This document shows, piece after piece, positions 8,176 through 18,799 of a DNA stretch of 64,000 nt (the stretch's first letter is position 1; each line of letters starts with the position of its first letter). The notes beneath the pieces are model-generated. The model was not told where the DNA came from. It searched no databases and was given only the letters and a program-made list of their open reading frames with translations. The translations under genes were made by a program, and so were the position numbers. Location: the NCBI GenBank assembly GCA_035566895.1, contig DATMQA010000096.1:6176-70175 (forward strand), in the 5' to 3' direction. Source of the stretch: DATMQA01 sp035566895. GTDB lineage: Bacteria; Verrucomicrobiota; Verrucomicrobiia; Limisphaerales; UBA8199.

Positions 8176-8532
8176 ATGCGCCTGGCCGCCGCCTCTGAAT
8201 CCTCCGCCATCGCCGAGGACCCCAAGGCCGAACTCCGGGACCTGCGTAACTTCCTCACCGATATCGTCCCCCTCCGCCGTAGTGAACTTATCTCCCGCCG
8301 CATCCGCCTCGAAGAGCAGCGCCTTGCCATGGCCCACTCCAAAAACGAGCAGGAACTCGAAAAACTGTTCTGGAAATGGACCAGGCGCCCCGACATCGTG
8401 GCCAAACTCTTCCCTTACCGCGACCCCGATAAAGCCCGCCGCGGTGTCGTCCGCCTCATCGATCGCGAACTCCTCGGTATCAACCGTCCTTATTCTGATG
8501 AACCCGAACCCGAACCCGCTTGCTATATCTGA
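8176..8532 (+). pseudogene. Fragment of a phage-type helical protein fused after the terminase remnant
   Basis: Protein-like frame reading MRLAAASESSAIAEDPKAEL, then RNFLTDIVPLRRSELISRRI, RLEEQRLAMAHSKNEQELEK and DPDKARRGVVRLIDRELLGI. The frame is open and coding-like from about 8130 (HLLEQFVQWIS before the ATG), with no ribosome-binding site, so the 5' end is missing. It is probably a piece of a small-terminase or HTH protein normally next to the large subunit, joined by deletion. Identity is a guess. Confidence 0.4.
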
Positions 8533-8560
8533 CCATGACCCTGCCTGGCCGCCATTGCGA

Positions 8561-8590
8561 CTTATTCCGAGTTATTCCGAGTTATTCCGA
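8561..8590. repeat. Decamer repeat, 3 copies
   Basis: Three head-to-tail 10-bp units (C/G)TTATTCCGA directly after the phage remnant. Confidence 0.8.
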
Positions 8591-8762
8591 CTGGAAAAAA
8601 ATAAAAAACCCCAATCCTAAGCGCCTCACTCATGTTTCCCCAACCATTCGACCTCCTTATTTTACTCGTTCTTTGACATTGTAATCTGCTGCCTCAAGCT
8701 GCGCGCCACCTCCCGACAAAGCTGCTCGCGCCGGCTGCGGGTTTGGGTATGCTGGCGGGACG

Positions 8763-9389
8763 ATGTTGGAAACTGAATTCATATCGGCCCAAGAGAAAGG
8801 GTCGCACCGGTTGTTGATCATGCTGCACGGGTTGGGCGACAGCATCGAAGGTTACCGCTGGGTGCCCGAGGCGCTGAATCTGCCGTGGTTGAATTATCTG
8901 CTGGTCAATGCGCCCGACGAATATTACGGCGGTTATTCGTGGTATGATTTTGCGGGCGACATCGCGCCCGGGGTGGCGCGCAGCCGGGGGCTGCTGTTCG
9001 AGTTGCTGGAGGCGCAACGCGGACGGGGCTTTCCGACGGAGCAGACGGTGCTGGGCGGTTTCTCGCAGGGATGTTTGATGGCGATGGAAGTGGGTTTGCG
9101 CTATCCGCACCGGTTCGCGTGCATCGTCGGCATAAGCGGGTATATTTGTGACCCGGAAAAGCTGCTCGAGGAGCTGTCGCCGGTGGCAATGCAGCAGCGT
9201 ATTCTAATGACGCATGGACTGGTCGATCCGATGCTGCCGTTTGCGCAAACGCGCGAGCAGGTGAACCTGCTCAAAGCGGCGGGGCTGCGCATCGAGTGGC
9301 ACGAGTTCATGAAAGGGCACACGATCGCGGGCGAGCAGGAGCTGGAGGTGGTGCGCGGGTTTGTGGGTGCCGGTTATGCGGCTAAGTGA
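8763..9389 (+). CDS. Alpha/beta hydrolase, phospholipase/carboxylesterase family
   Basis: A 208-residue serine hydrolase of the acyl-protein thioesterase/YpfH type. Nucleophile elbow GGFSQG puts the Ser at about residue 101; Asp155 (HGLVDPMLPF) and His186 (KGHTI) complete the triad. The oxyanion region LHGLGDS is near residue 22. No signal peptide, so cytoplasmic; probably hydrolyses carboxyl esters. It stands alone between the phage relic and clpB, with a repeat-rich 400-bp gap downstream. Substrate cannot be told. Confidence 0.9.
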   Translation: MLETEFISAQEKGSHRLLIMLHGLGDSIEGYRWVPEALNLPWLNYLLVNAPDEYYGGYSWYDFAGDIAPGVARSRGLLFELLEAQRGRGFPTEQTVLGGFSQGCLMAMEVGLRYPHRFACIVGISGYICDPEKLLEELSPVAMQQRILMTHGLVDPMLPFAQTREQVNLLKAAGLRIEWHEFMKGHTIAGEQELEVVRGFVGAGYAAK

Positions 9390-9430
9390 GGGGGCTAAAA
9401 AAGTTAAAAGGGTTAATTGAGTTAAAGGGG

Positions 9431-9470
9431 TTACATCGGTTACATGGTTGCATGGGTTACAGGGTTGCAG
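9431..9470. repeat. Inverted, degenerate copies of the clpB-upstream array unit
   Basis: Reads ACATCGGTT, ACATGGTT, GCATGGGTT, ACAGGGTT: reverse complements of the two units of the array at 9565-9734. The first two are exact, giving more than 20 bp of perfect complementarity to the array across a spacer of about 95 bp, so a large hairpin can form. Confidence 0.85.
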
Positions 9471-9564
9471 GATTTCCGAAAGAAGGCGAACCTCCGCGAT
9501 TTGTCGCGAAGCGTTTGGAGTGCGTGCGCTCGGCGCCGCTTTCCTTGACCGACTCAGCGGCGTC

Positions 9565-9734
9565 AACCATGTAACCATGTAACCGATGTAACCATGTAAC
9601 CGATGTAACCATGTAACCGATGTAACCATGTAACCGATGTAACCATGTAACCGATGTAACCGATGTAACCATGTAACCATGTAACCGATGTAACCGATGT
9701 AACCGATGTAACCATGTAACCATGTAACCGATGT
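9565..9734. repeat. Tandem array of 20 units, two unit types (8 and 9 bp)
   Basis: Made of A = AACCATGT and B = AACCGATGT in the order AABABABABABBAABBBAAB: exactly ten of each, with no other changes in 170 bp. It ends 56 bp before the ATG of clpB. There are no spacers, so it is not CRISPR. Copy number is likely to vary between strains by slippage. Confidence 0.95.
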
Positions 9735-9755
9735 GCAACCCTTAAGCTCGGACCC

Positions 9756-9783
9756 TTGACAGCAAGGAGCCACTCGGTATCAG
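9756..9783 (+). promoter_or_regulatory. Possible clpB promoter
   Basis: TTGACA (9756-9761), 16-bp spacer, TATCAG (9778-9783). Transcription would start close to the ATG at 9791, leaving almost no leader, and no ribosome-binding site sits at the normal distance (AAGGAG is about 22 nt away). No CIRCE element is visible. Confidence 0.35.
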
Positions 9784-9790
9784 TACTCTT

Positions 9791-12391
9791 ATGCAAATGG
9801 AACGGCTGACGATCAAATCCCAGGAAGCGTTGCAAGAGGCGCAACGCATCGCGCAGGGGTATTCGCACCAGGAGGTCGATGGGGAACACTTGCTGCTGGC
9901 GCTGCTCGGCCAGGGCGAGAGTCTCATCCCCGAGTTGCTGGAGAAAATCGGGGTGCCGCCGGCCAAGCTGAAGCCCGACCTCGAACGCGAGCTGGCCCGC
10001 CGGCACAAGGTGCAAGGGGCCGCCGACGTGTTCCTGAGTCCGAGCTTGAAAAAGGCGCTCGAGGCAGCCCAGGCGGAAGCCGGCAAGCTCAAGGACGATT
10101 ATATCAGCACGGAGCATTTGCTGCTGGGGTTGCTGGCTGAGGGGGATAGCTCGCTCAAGAAGATTTTCCAGACGCACGGGCTCAAGCGTGACCTGGTGCT
10201 GCGCGCGCTGGCCGACTTGCGCGGCAACCAGCGCGTGACCGATCCGAACCCGGAAGACAAATTTCAGGCGCTCGACAAATACGGGCGCGACCTGACGGAG
10301 CTGGCGCGGCAGGGGAAGATCGACCCGGTTATCGGCCGGGACGAGGAGATTCGCCGGGTGATGCAGGTGCTGACGCGGCGGACGAAGAATAACCCGGTGC
10401 TTATCGGCGAACCCGGGGTAGGCAAGACGGCGATCGCCGAGGGGCTGGCGCGGCGGATTGTGAGCGGCGACGTTCCCGAGACGCTGAAGAACAAGCGGCT
10501 GGTGGCGATGGACCTGAGCGCGATGATCGCCGGGGCGAAGTACCGCGGGGAATTCGAAGACCGGCTGAAGGCTTTTCTGAAGGAAATCGTGTCCAGCGAG
10601 GGCAAGATCATTTTGTTCATCGACGAGTTGCATACTTTGGTCGGGGCGGGCGCCGCCGAAGGGGCGACCGACGCGGCCAATATTATGAAGCCGCAGCTTG
10701 CGCGCGGGGAGTTGCGGGCCATCGGGGCGACGACGCTGGACGAGTACCGCAAGCACATCGAGAAAGACCCGGCGCTGGAGCGCCGTTTCCAGCCGGTCTT
10801 CATCGCCGAACCGGGGGTCGAGGCGACGATTGCGATTCTGCGCGGGCTCAAGGAACGCTACGAGGTGCATCACGGCGTGCGGATCACGGATTCGGCGCTG
10901 GTCGCCGCGGCGACGCTTTCGCACCGGTACATCACCGACCGGTTTTTGCCGGACAAGGCGATTGACCTGGTGGACGAAGCGGGCTCGCGGTTGCGGATGG
11001 AGCTGGATTCGATGCCGACGGAGATTGACAAGCTGGAGCGGCAGATCCTGCAGTTGGAAATCGAGCAAAATGCGTTAAAGCGCGAGAAGGACGAGGGTTC
11101 GCGCGAGCGGCTTAAGCGGCTGGAAAAGGATTTGGCCAATCTCAAAGAGAAATCCAACCAGCTCAAAGCGCAGTGGCAAAACGAAAAGGCGGCCATCAAC
11201 GCGGTCAGCATCATCAACAGCCAGCTCGAGCAAACCAAGCTCGAGCTGGAACAAGCCCAGCGCCGGGGCGACCTGAACGTGGCGGCGCAAATCCAGTATG
11301 GGCGGCTGCCGGATTTGCAGAAGAAGCTCGCGGCGGCGGAAAAAGCTCTGCGCGAAAAACCCGCCGGCCAGCGTTTGCTCCACGAGGAGGTGACCGACGA
11401 AGACATCGCGCGGGTGGTTTCCGCCTGGACCGGTATCCCGGTGTCACGAATGCTGGAGACCGAGCGCCAGAAGCTCGTCAAAATGGAAGAACGGCTCGAA
11501 CAGCGCGTGGTCGGGCAGCGGGAGGCCATCCACGCCGTCGCGAATGCGGTGCGCCGTTCCCGGAGCGGGTTGCAGGACCCCAACCGGCCGATCGGGTCGT
11601 TCATTTTTCTGGGTCCGACGGGTGTCGGGAAGACCGAGACGGCGAGGGCGCTGGCGGAGTTTTTGTTCGATGACGAGAACGCGATGGTGCGCATCGACAT
11701 GAGCGAGTATATGGAGAAGCACACGGTGGCGCGGTTGATTGGGGCGCCACCGGGGTATGTGGGCTACGAAGAGGGCGGCCAGCTCAGCGAGGCGGTTCGG
11801 CGCCGCCCGTATAGCGTGGTGCTGTTCGACGAGATCGAAAAAGCGCATCACGATGTTTTCAATGTGCTGCTGCAGGTGCTCGATGATGGCCGGCTGACGG
11901 ACGGGCAGGGGAGAACGGTGGATTTTAGAAATGCCATCATCATTATGACGAGCAACATCGGTTCGCCGATCATCCAGGAATATTACACGGCCGGCAAACT
12001 GGGGCCGAAAGACCATGCGGAGATGGAACGGCTGGTCCGGACCGAGCTGCGCGCGCATTTCCGGCCGGAGTTCCTCAACCGCGTCGATGACATTATCATC
12101 TTCCACAGCCTTGACGAAAAACAGCTTTCGCATATCGTCGAGATTCAATTGAACCGATTGGAAAAGCGCCTGGCGCAACAGCTACTCACTCTGGAGCTGG
12201 ACCGCTCGGCCAAACAGTTGATTGCCAAGGAAGGCTACGACCCGCAGTTCGGCGCGCGCCCGCTCAAGCGCGCGATCCAGGACTTGCTGCTGGACCCGCT
12301 GGCGACGAAGCTGCTGGTCGGCGACTTCAAACCGGGCGACCGGATCAAAGTAGCCGCGCACGATGGGGAGCTGGAATTCGAGAAGAAGTAG
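9791..12391 (+). CDS. clpB: ClpB disaggregase (AAA+ chaperone)
   Basis: Full-length 866-residue Hsp100 chaperone that pulls aggregated proteins apart with DnaK/DnaJ/GrpE in the cytoplasm. The N-terminal Clp repeat domain (LTIKSQEALQEAQRIAQGYS) is followed by NBD1 with Walker A GEPGVGKTAIAEG and Walker B ILFIDELHTLVGAG, and by the M-domain coiled coil (about residues 400-530). NBD2 has Walker A LGPTGVGKTETAR, Walker B VVLFDEIEKAHHDV and the sensor-2 region GARPLKRAIQ. Start ATG 9791 or the second ATG at 9797. The rhomboid gene begins 6 bp after its stop, so they are co-transcribed. The upstream repeat array may affect expression. Confidence 0.97.
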   Translation: MQMERLTIKSQEALQEAQRIAQGYSHQEVDGEHLLLALLGQGESLIPELLEKIGVPPAKLKPDLERELARRHKVQGAADVFLSPSLKKALEAAQAEAGKLKDDYISTEHLLLGLLAEGDSSLKKIFQTHGLKRDLVLRALADLRGNQRVTDPNPEDKFQALDKYGRDLTELARQGKIDPVIGRDEEIRRVMQVLTRRTKNNPVLIGEPGVGKTAIAEGLARRIVSGDVPETLKNKRLVAMDLSAMIAGAKYRGEFEDRLKAFLKEIVSSEGKIILFIDELHTLVGAGAAEGATDAANIMKPQLARGELRAIGATTLDEYRKHIEKDPALERRFQPVFIAEPGVEATIAILRGLKERYEVHHGVRITDSALVAAATLSHRYITDRFLPDKAIDLVDEAGSRLRMELDSMPTEIDKLERQILQLEIEQNALKREKDEGSRERLKRLEKDLANLKEKSNQLKAQWQNEKAAINAVSIINSQLEQTKLELEQAQRRGDLNVAAQIQYGRLPDLQKKLAAAEKALREKPAGQRLLHEEVTDEDIARVVSAWTGIPVSRMLETERQKLVKMEERLEQRVVGQREAIHAVANAVRRSRSGLQDPNRPIGSFIFLGPTGVGKTETARALAEFLFDDENAMVRIDMSEYMEKHTVARLIGAPPGYVGYEEGGQLSEAVRRRPYSVVLFDEIEKAHHDVFNVLLQVLDDGRLTDGQGRTVDFRNAIIIMTSNIGSPIIQEYYTAGKLGPKDHAEMERLVRTELRAHFRPEFLNRVDDIIIFHSLDEKQLSHIVEIQLNRLEKRLAQQLLTLELDRSAKQLIAKEGYDPQFGARPLKRAIQDLLLDPLATKLLVGDFKPGDRIKVAAHDGELEFEKK

Positions 12392-12397
12392 CCCCGC

Positions 12398-13318
12398 ATG
12401 CGTTTAATCGGCCATTTGCCCAGCGAGACCAGCGCTCGCACCTTTGGGGATTATATTTACTCGCAAGGGATTGAGAACCAGCTTGAGTTTACGCAAGGCG
12501 ATGGGTGGGGGGTCTGGGTGAACGACGAGGAGCAACTCGAAAACGCCACCAAATTGCTGGACGCTTTCCGCGCGAATCCCACCGACCCCAAATACCGGGC
12601 CCAAGCCAAGAGCGCTGAGGAGTTGCGCGCGCAGAAGGCGAAGAGCGACGAGGCCTGGCGCAAGAAGCTGAAAGACCGCCGCCAGTTGTTCCGGCCCCTG
12701 ACCGGTTACGGTTTCGGGCCGGTAACGTTTGCCCTGATCGCGTTCAGCGTCGCGGTGGCTTTTCTCTCCAATGTCGGCATGAACCCAGAGCGGGTTCACC
12801 GTCTTTTCATCACGGACTTTAAGACGATTGATAATTTCATCACCTGGGACTCCAGTCTTCCGGAAATCCGCCACGGCCAAATCTGGCGGCTCTTCACTCC
12901 GATGTTCATTCACTTCGGCGTGGCCCACATCCTGTTTAATATGCTTTGGCTGCGTGACCTGGGCAGTATGATTGAAGGACGCCAAAGCTCCTGGTACCTG
13001 GCGGTGCTGACGCTAGTCATCGCGGCCGGCTCAAACCTGGCACAGTTTTATATCGGCCCTGGGCATGGGCCGGATTTTGGCGGAATGTCGGGGGTGGTTT
13101 ACGGGTTGCTGGGCTATATCTGGATGCGGGGAAAGTTCGATCCGGCGTCCGGCCTCTACTTGCACCCTTCGACGGTCGTGATGATGCTCATCTGGTTGGT
13201 CGCGGGATTTACCGGTATTCTCACCCTATTGGTGGGGCCGGTTGCGAACACCGTCCATCTGGCCGGCCTGGTGATCGGCGCGGCGTGGGGTTACCTTTCG
13301 AGTTTGCGACACCGATGA
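12398..13318 (+). CDS. Rhomboid-family intramembrane serine protease (GlpG-like)
   Basis: Intramembrane protease of 306 residues. The N-terminal cytoplasmic domain (MRLIGHLPSETSARTFGDYI) resembles the GlpG cytoplasmic domain, then a charged linker and about six membrane helices. The catalytic Ser231 lies in GGMSGVVYG and the partner His287 in NTVHLAGL; HFGVAHILFNMLWL supplies the usual H..N oxyanion region. Substrates unknown. It sits 6 bp after clpB, which suggests a shared protein-quality-control transcript. Confidence 0.9.
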   Translation: MRLIGHLPSETSARTFGDYIYSQGIENQLEFTQGDGWGVWVNDEEQLENATKLLDAFRANPTDPKYRAQAKSAEELRAQKAKSDEAWRKKLKDRRQLFRPLTGYGFGPVTFALIAFSVAVAFLSNVGMNPERVHRLFITDFKTIDNFITWDSSLPEIRHGQIWRLFTPMFIHFGVAHILFNMLWLRDLGSMIEGRQSSWYLAVLTLVIAAGSNLAQFYIGPGHGPDFGGMSGVVYGLLGYIWMRGKFDPASGLYLHPSTVVMMLIWLVAGFTGILTLLVGPVANTVHLAGLVIGAAWGYLSSLRHR

Positions 13319-13356
13319 GCGGTGCGGACGTGGTGCTAACCTGATTGAGGGTTAAT

Positions 13357-13455
13357 ATGCAGCGGCGTCATCGCATCATCCTGTTCCTGATCGCGGTGCT
13401 GGCCATCGCCACCTTCACCTTCGGCATCCTCGCGCTCCTCGGTGCCGTAAAATGA
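13357..13455 (+). CDS. Membrane micro-protein (32 aa)
   Basis: Reads MQRRHRIILFLIAVLAIATF and then TFGILALLGAVK: a basic N-terminus and one transmembrane helix. GAGGG lies 6 nt before the ATG. It is 38 bp after the rhomboid gene and could be the last gene of the clpB transcript. Function unknown. Confidence 0.5.
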   Translation: MQRRHRIILFLIAVLAIATFTFGILALLGAVK

Positions 13456-13540
13456 CCGGTACTGCACTCAGGAGCGAACTGACATTGCTCGTGGAGGCAA
13501 CGACGAGGTGGTCATTCGTCTCAGCGAGCCTGCCCCGGAC

Positions 13541-13864
13541 CTAATCCATTGGAAAATCGTCCTCAACATCGATGGACTCATCAAACTTTTTGCCGCTGCT
13601 TTCCAGGATCTTTCGGATTTGTGGCGAGACCCAGCGCTTTTGCTCTTTTTTCTTCTCGGGCCGCAGGAGGCGGTAGTGGCCGGTGGAGTCCGACTCGACG
13701 ACTCCCTTTTCCACCAGGCGTCCAAGGACCTGGACCGCCCAATTAGGGTCCTCGTGAAACCGCTTTTTCCCGGCAGCGCGCCGGCAGATTTCATTCATCC
13801 CGATGAATTGCCCCGGCCACCCTTTCAAATAAAGGCAAATTTCGCGTTCATCAGCATCCATCAC
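13541..13864 (-). CDS. Small winged-helix-like protein (107 aa)
   Basis: Unknown protein whose first 65 residues look like a winged-helix module: ICLYLKGWPGQFIGMNEICR, then VQVLGRLVEKGVVESDSTGH and YRLL (helix, recognition helix, beta wing). The C-terminal part is charged (PEKKKEQKRW) and acidic at the end. It stands alone and is flanked upstream by the 13.9-kb REP-like doublet. May bind DNA; not shown. Confidence 0.7.
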   Translation of the reverse strand: MMDADEREICLYLKGWPGQFIGMNEICRRAAGKKRFHEDPNWAVQVLGRLVEKGVVESDSTGHYRLLRPEKKKEQKRWVSPQIRKILESSGKKFDESIDVEDDFPMD

Positions 13865-13940
13865 TCTCAGGTTGCAAATTCAACCTCAAAAAGTCCAGCC
13901 AAACTTCGCCATCGGTCAGGGTGCGGCAGTCGGGAGCAGC

Positions 13941-14048
13941 GGAGCGCGGACATTCTTGTCCGCAGCGACTTCCGAACGCCCTCACAACTCGGATTTTATG
14001 CCGTTCTCGCGCGTAACACATTGCTGCGGACAGGAATGTCCGCGCTCC
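13941..14048. repeat. REPIN-like element: inverted pair of GGAG-headed hairpins
   Basis: Two 26-bp ends (13941-13966 and 14023-14048) are inverted copies of each other with one mismatch. Each end starts GGAG and holds its own hairpin (GCGGACA, 4-nt loop, TGTCCGC) followed by AGC. Spacer 56 bp starting GACTTC. Same design and same flanks as the element at 22645-22754, but with a different stem sequence. REP sequences mobilised by RAYT transposases are known to carry a G(T/G)AG head before an imperfect palindrome. Confidence 0.85.
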
Positions 14049-14136
14049 GCTCGCCGTCATTGACCGATTATCAAGTTCGCCCTTTCAAATTGACTTCCGA
14101 AACGGGCCCGCGAAAAATGCCGGTGAAGATTCTACT

Positions 14137-15468
14137 ATGAAACCTCTCTCCCGCCGTCAATTCCTGGCCCGGTCCGGCCTGGCCGTGAGCATCGCCCCGG
14201 CGCTGGCGACTGGTGGTGTTTCGCTCCTGACATCCCCCGCGCGCGCCGCCGTCAGCGCCAATGAAAAAGTGCGCCTTGGCCTGATCGGCTGCGGCGGCAT
14301 GGGGCAGGGGGACCTGGAATGTTTTTTCCTTAACCCGGAAGTGGAGTGTACCGTGATTTGCGATGTGGATGACGCGCGCCTGGCGAAGGGCGTGGAAATC
14401 TGCGAAAAGAAACGCGGCAAAAAGCCGGACACGGTAAAAGATTTTCGCCGCGTGCTGGACCGCAAGGACGTTGATGTCGTCTTGATTGCCACGCCCGACC
14501 ACTGGCACGCGCTGCCGACGGTGCTGGCTTGCCAGGCGGGCAAAGATGTTTATGTGGAAAAGCCGCTGGCCAAAACCATTGATGAAGGCCGCGCGATGCT
14601 GGAGGCTGCCCGGCGCCACCAGCGCGTCGTCCAGATGGGCTCACAATGGCGTAGTTGCAAGCACATCATGGAGGCCGGGGAGTTGATCCGTTCCGGCAAA
14701 CTGGGCAAAGTCAGCGTCGTGCGGGGTTGGGCCTACCTGGATTGGCTCAACCCAATTGGCAAGCCCGCCGACTGCCCGCCGCCTGCCGGCGTGGATTATA
14801 ACATGTGGCTCGGGCCGGCGCCGCAGCACGCCTTCAATCCGAACCGGTTCCATTTCAACTTCCGCTGGTTCTGGGATTACGCCGGCGGGCTGATGACCGA
14901 TTGGGGCGTCCATCTCATCAACATGATGCTGATGGGCATGGGCAACGAAGCTCCCAAGAACGCCTGCTCCAGCGGCGGCAAATTCGTCTTTGATGACAAT
15001 TCGGAAACCCCGGATTCACAGGTGACCGTGTATGAGTTTCCCGGTTACATGTTGATCTGGGAACACAAGGCCGGCCTTAACAACGGCCTGAACGGGAGAT
15101 CGTGGGGGGTGGAATGGAACGGCACCGAGGGCACCATCATTTTGAACGACGAGGGATGGGAAATCCGCACGGAACGGAAGTCGGCCAATCTCGACTCGCA
15201 GAAAAGACCCGGCAGCGGCGATCCCCGTCCCGCCCATGTCCGCAACTTCCTCGATTGCGTTAAATCGCGCAACCAGCCGGCGCTCAACCTGGAAATCGGA
15301 CACCACGTCTCCACCGTCGCGCACCTGGGCAACATCGCGTATCGCACTGGGCGCAAGGTCACCTGGGACGCGGCCAAGGAACGCATCGTGAGTGATCCTG
15401 AGGCCGACAAACTGGTTGGGGTCCATTACCGAAAGCCGTGGTCGCTGCCCTATGCGAGGAGGGTATAA
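14137..15468 (+). CDS. TAT-exported Gfo/Idh/MocA family oxidoreductase
   Basis: NAD(P)-dependent sugar-type dehydrogenase of 443 residues. The N-terminus is a twin-arginine signal (MKPLSRRQFLARSGLAVSIA, cleavage near ARAAVSA). The Rossmann motif is GLIGCGGMGQGDL, and the family signature YVEKPLAKTIDEGR contains the catalytic-type EKP. The C-terminal alpha/beta domain contains FRWFWDYAGGLMTDWGVHLI. Many such secreted proteins occur in Verrucomicrobiota and Planctomycetota and probably act on sugars or cyclitols in the periplasm; the substrate is not evident. It stands alone downstream of the REPIN-like element. Confidence 0.9.
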   Translation: MKPLSRRQFLARSGLAVSIAPALATGGVSLLTSPARAAVSANEKVRLGLIGCGGMGQGDLECFFLNPEVECTVICDVDDARLAKGVEICEKKRGKKPDTVKDFRRVLDRKDVDVVLIATPDHWHALPTVLACQAGKDVYVEKPLAKTIDEGRAMLEAARRHQRVVQMGSQWRSCKHIMEAGELIRSGKLGKVSVVRGWAYLDWLNPIGKPADCPPPAGVDYNMWLGPAPQHAFNPNRFHFNFRWFWDYAGGLMTDWGVHLINMMLMGMGNEAPKNACSSGGKFVFDDNSETPDSQVTVYEFPGYMLIWEHKAGLNNGLNGRSWGVEWNGTEGTIILNDEGWEIRTERKSANLDSQKRPGSGDPRPAHVRNFLDCVKSRNQPALNLEIGHHVSTVAHLGNIAYRTGRKVTWDAAKERIVSDPEADKLVGVHYRKPWSLPYARRV

Positions 15469-15754
15469 GCCCCAATCGTAATCCCGAACGTAACCACAGC
15501 ATCAGTGGGTGGATTCGCAATAGCCCTCCCACACCGCGATAACATTTTTTGCGGAAGATTTAGCATCTATTGCACAGCCCTCGGGAGACGCGTGCCCAAA
15601 ACCCCTGACTTTCAGGTGTTTTCACGAGAAGACGGCGGCTGGAATCCGGGACCTGCTCCACTCGTCCGTTGACACTCCTTTGGGCTTTGTTAGAGTCTAT
15701 GCCACTGTTTCTGAGGAATTATCCGCCGAAACCTTGAATTGAAAGATTGAATTT
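15469..15754. other. Intergenic region before ppdK
   Basis: No gene seen. Contains the likely ppdK promoter near 15669-15696 and nothing else I can name. Confidence 0.5.
15669..15696 (+). promoter_or_regulatory. Possible ppdK promoter
   Basis: TTGACA at 15669-15674, 16-bp spacer, TAGAGT at 15691-15696, giving a leader of about 50 nt before the ATG at 15755. Confidence 0.4.
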
Positions 15755-18565
<2,811 letters not shown>

Positions 18566-18587
18566 GCCGCTCGCAACTTTACACGAA

Positions 18588-18618
18588 GGCCGCTCCCGAA
18601 ACGGGGCGGCTTTTTTTT
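18588..18618 (+). terminator. Intrinsic terminator of ppdK
   Basis: GCCGCTCC, loop CGAAAC, GGGGCGGC, then eight T: a GC-rich stem with a T-tract 25 bp after the ppdK stop. Confidence 0.85.
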
Positions 18619-18654
18619 CAGACATCGCCCTTCACGGTTCACGCATCAGCCCAA

Positions 18655-18795
18655 TTGGCGTAGGTGGAAACCCCATTCCTCCGGTCCACCGTCCCTGGTA
18701 GGAGGACAATGGAATGACTGCTCGCTTACCAGGGAGGGCGAGACACGAAGTCGTTGTTGGAGCGGCGATCCGGTAACGGTTCGCCGCTTTTCTCA
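18655..18795 (+). ncRNA. Candidate small RNA with a chain of interlocked pseudoknots
   Basis: Between two terminators. Three stems interlock: P0 = GGTGG plus ACC (18663-18672) with GGT/CCACC (18683-18690); the whole P0 loop, CCATTCCTCC (18673-18682), pairs with GGAGGACAATGG (18701-18712, 2-nt bulge) as P1; and TCCCTGGTA (18692-18700) pairs with TACCAGGGA (18727-18735) as P2, 9 bp perfect. P2's 5' strand ends exactly where P1's 3' strand begins, as in coaxially stacked H-type pseudoknots. A terminator follows at 18761. No ORF fits. Class unknown; a riboswitch-like or trans-acting RNA are both possible. Confidence 0.55.
18761..18795 (+). terminator. Intrinsic terminator of the RNA candidate
   Basis: AGCGGCGA, 12-nt loop, TCGCCGCT followed by TTTCTC on the + strand. 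The minus-strand sugar-kinase gene stops just beyond, so the stem may act for both sides, but only the + strand has T residues. Confidence 0.7.
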
Positions 18796-18799
18796 TTCC

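Larger units (their letters stand above)
9390..9790. other. Gap before clpB: inverted repeat pair and promoter region
   Basis: Holds degenerate inverted units at about 9431-9470, a long 8/9-bp array at 9565-9734 and the putative clpB promoter. Frames open across the array only encode repeated peptides and are not genes. Confidence 0.7.

Noticed and set aside
7418..8532. Active prophage
   Set aside because: Only a truncated terminase and one fragment are present; no integrase, portal, capsid or tail genes.
9565..9734. CRISPR array
   Set aside because: Units are only 8-9 bp and directly adjacent; there are no spacers and no cas genes.
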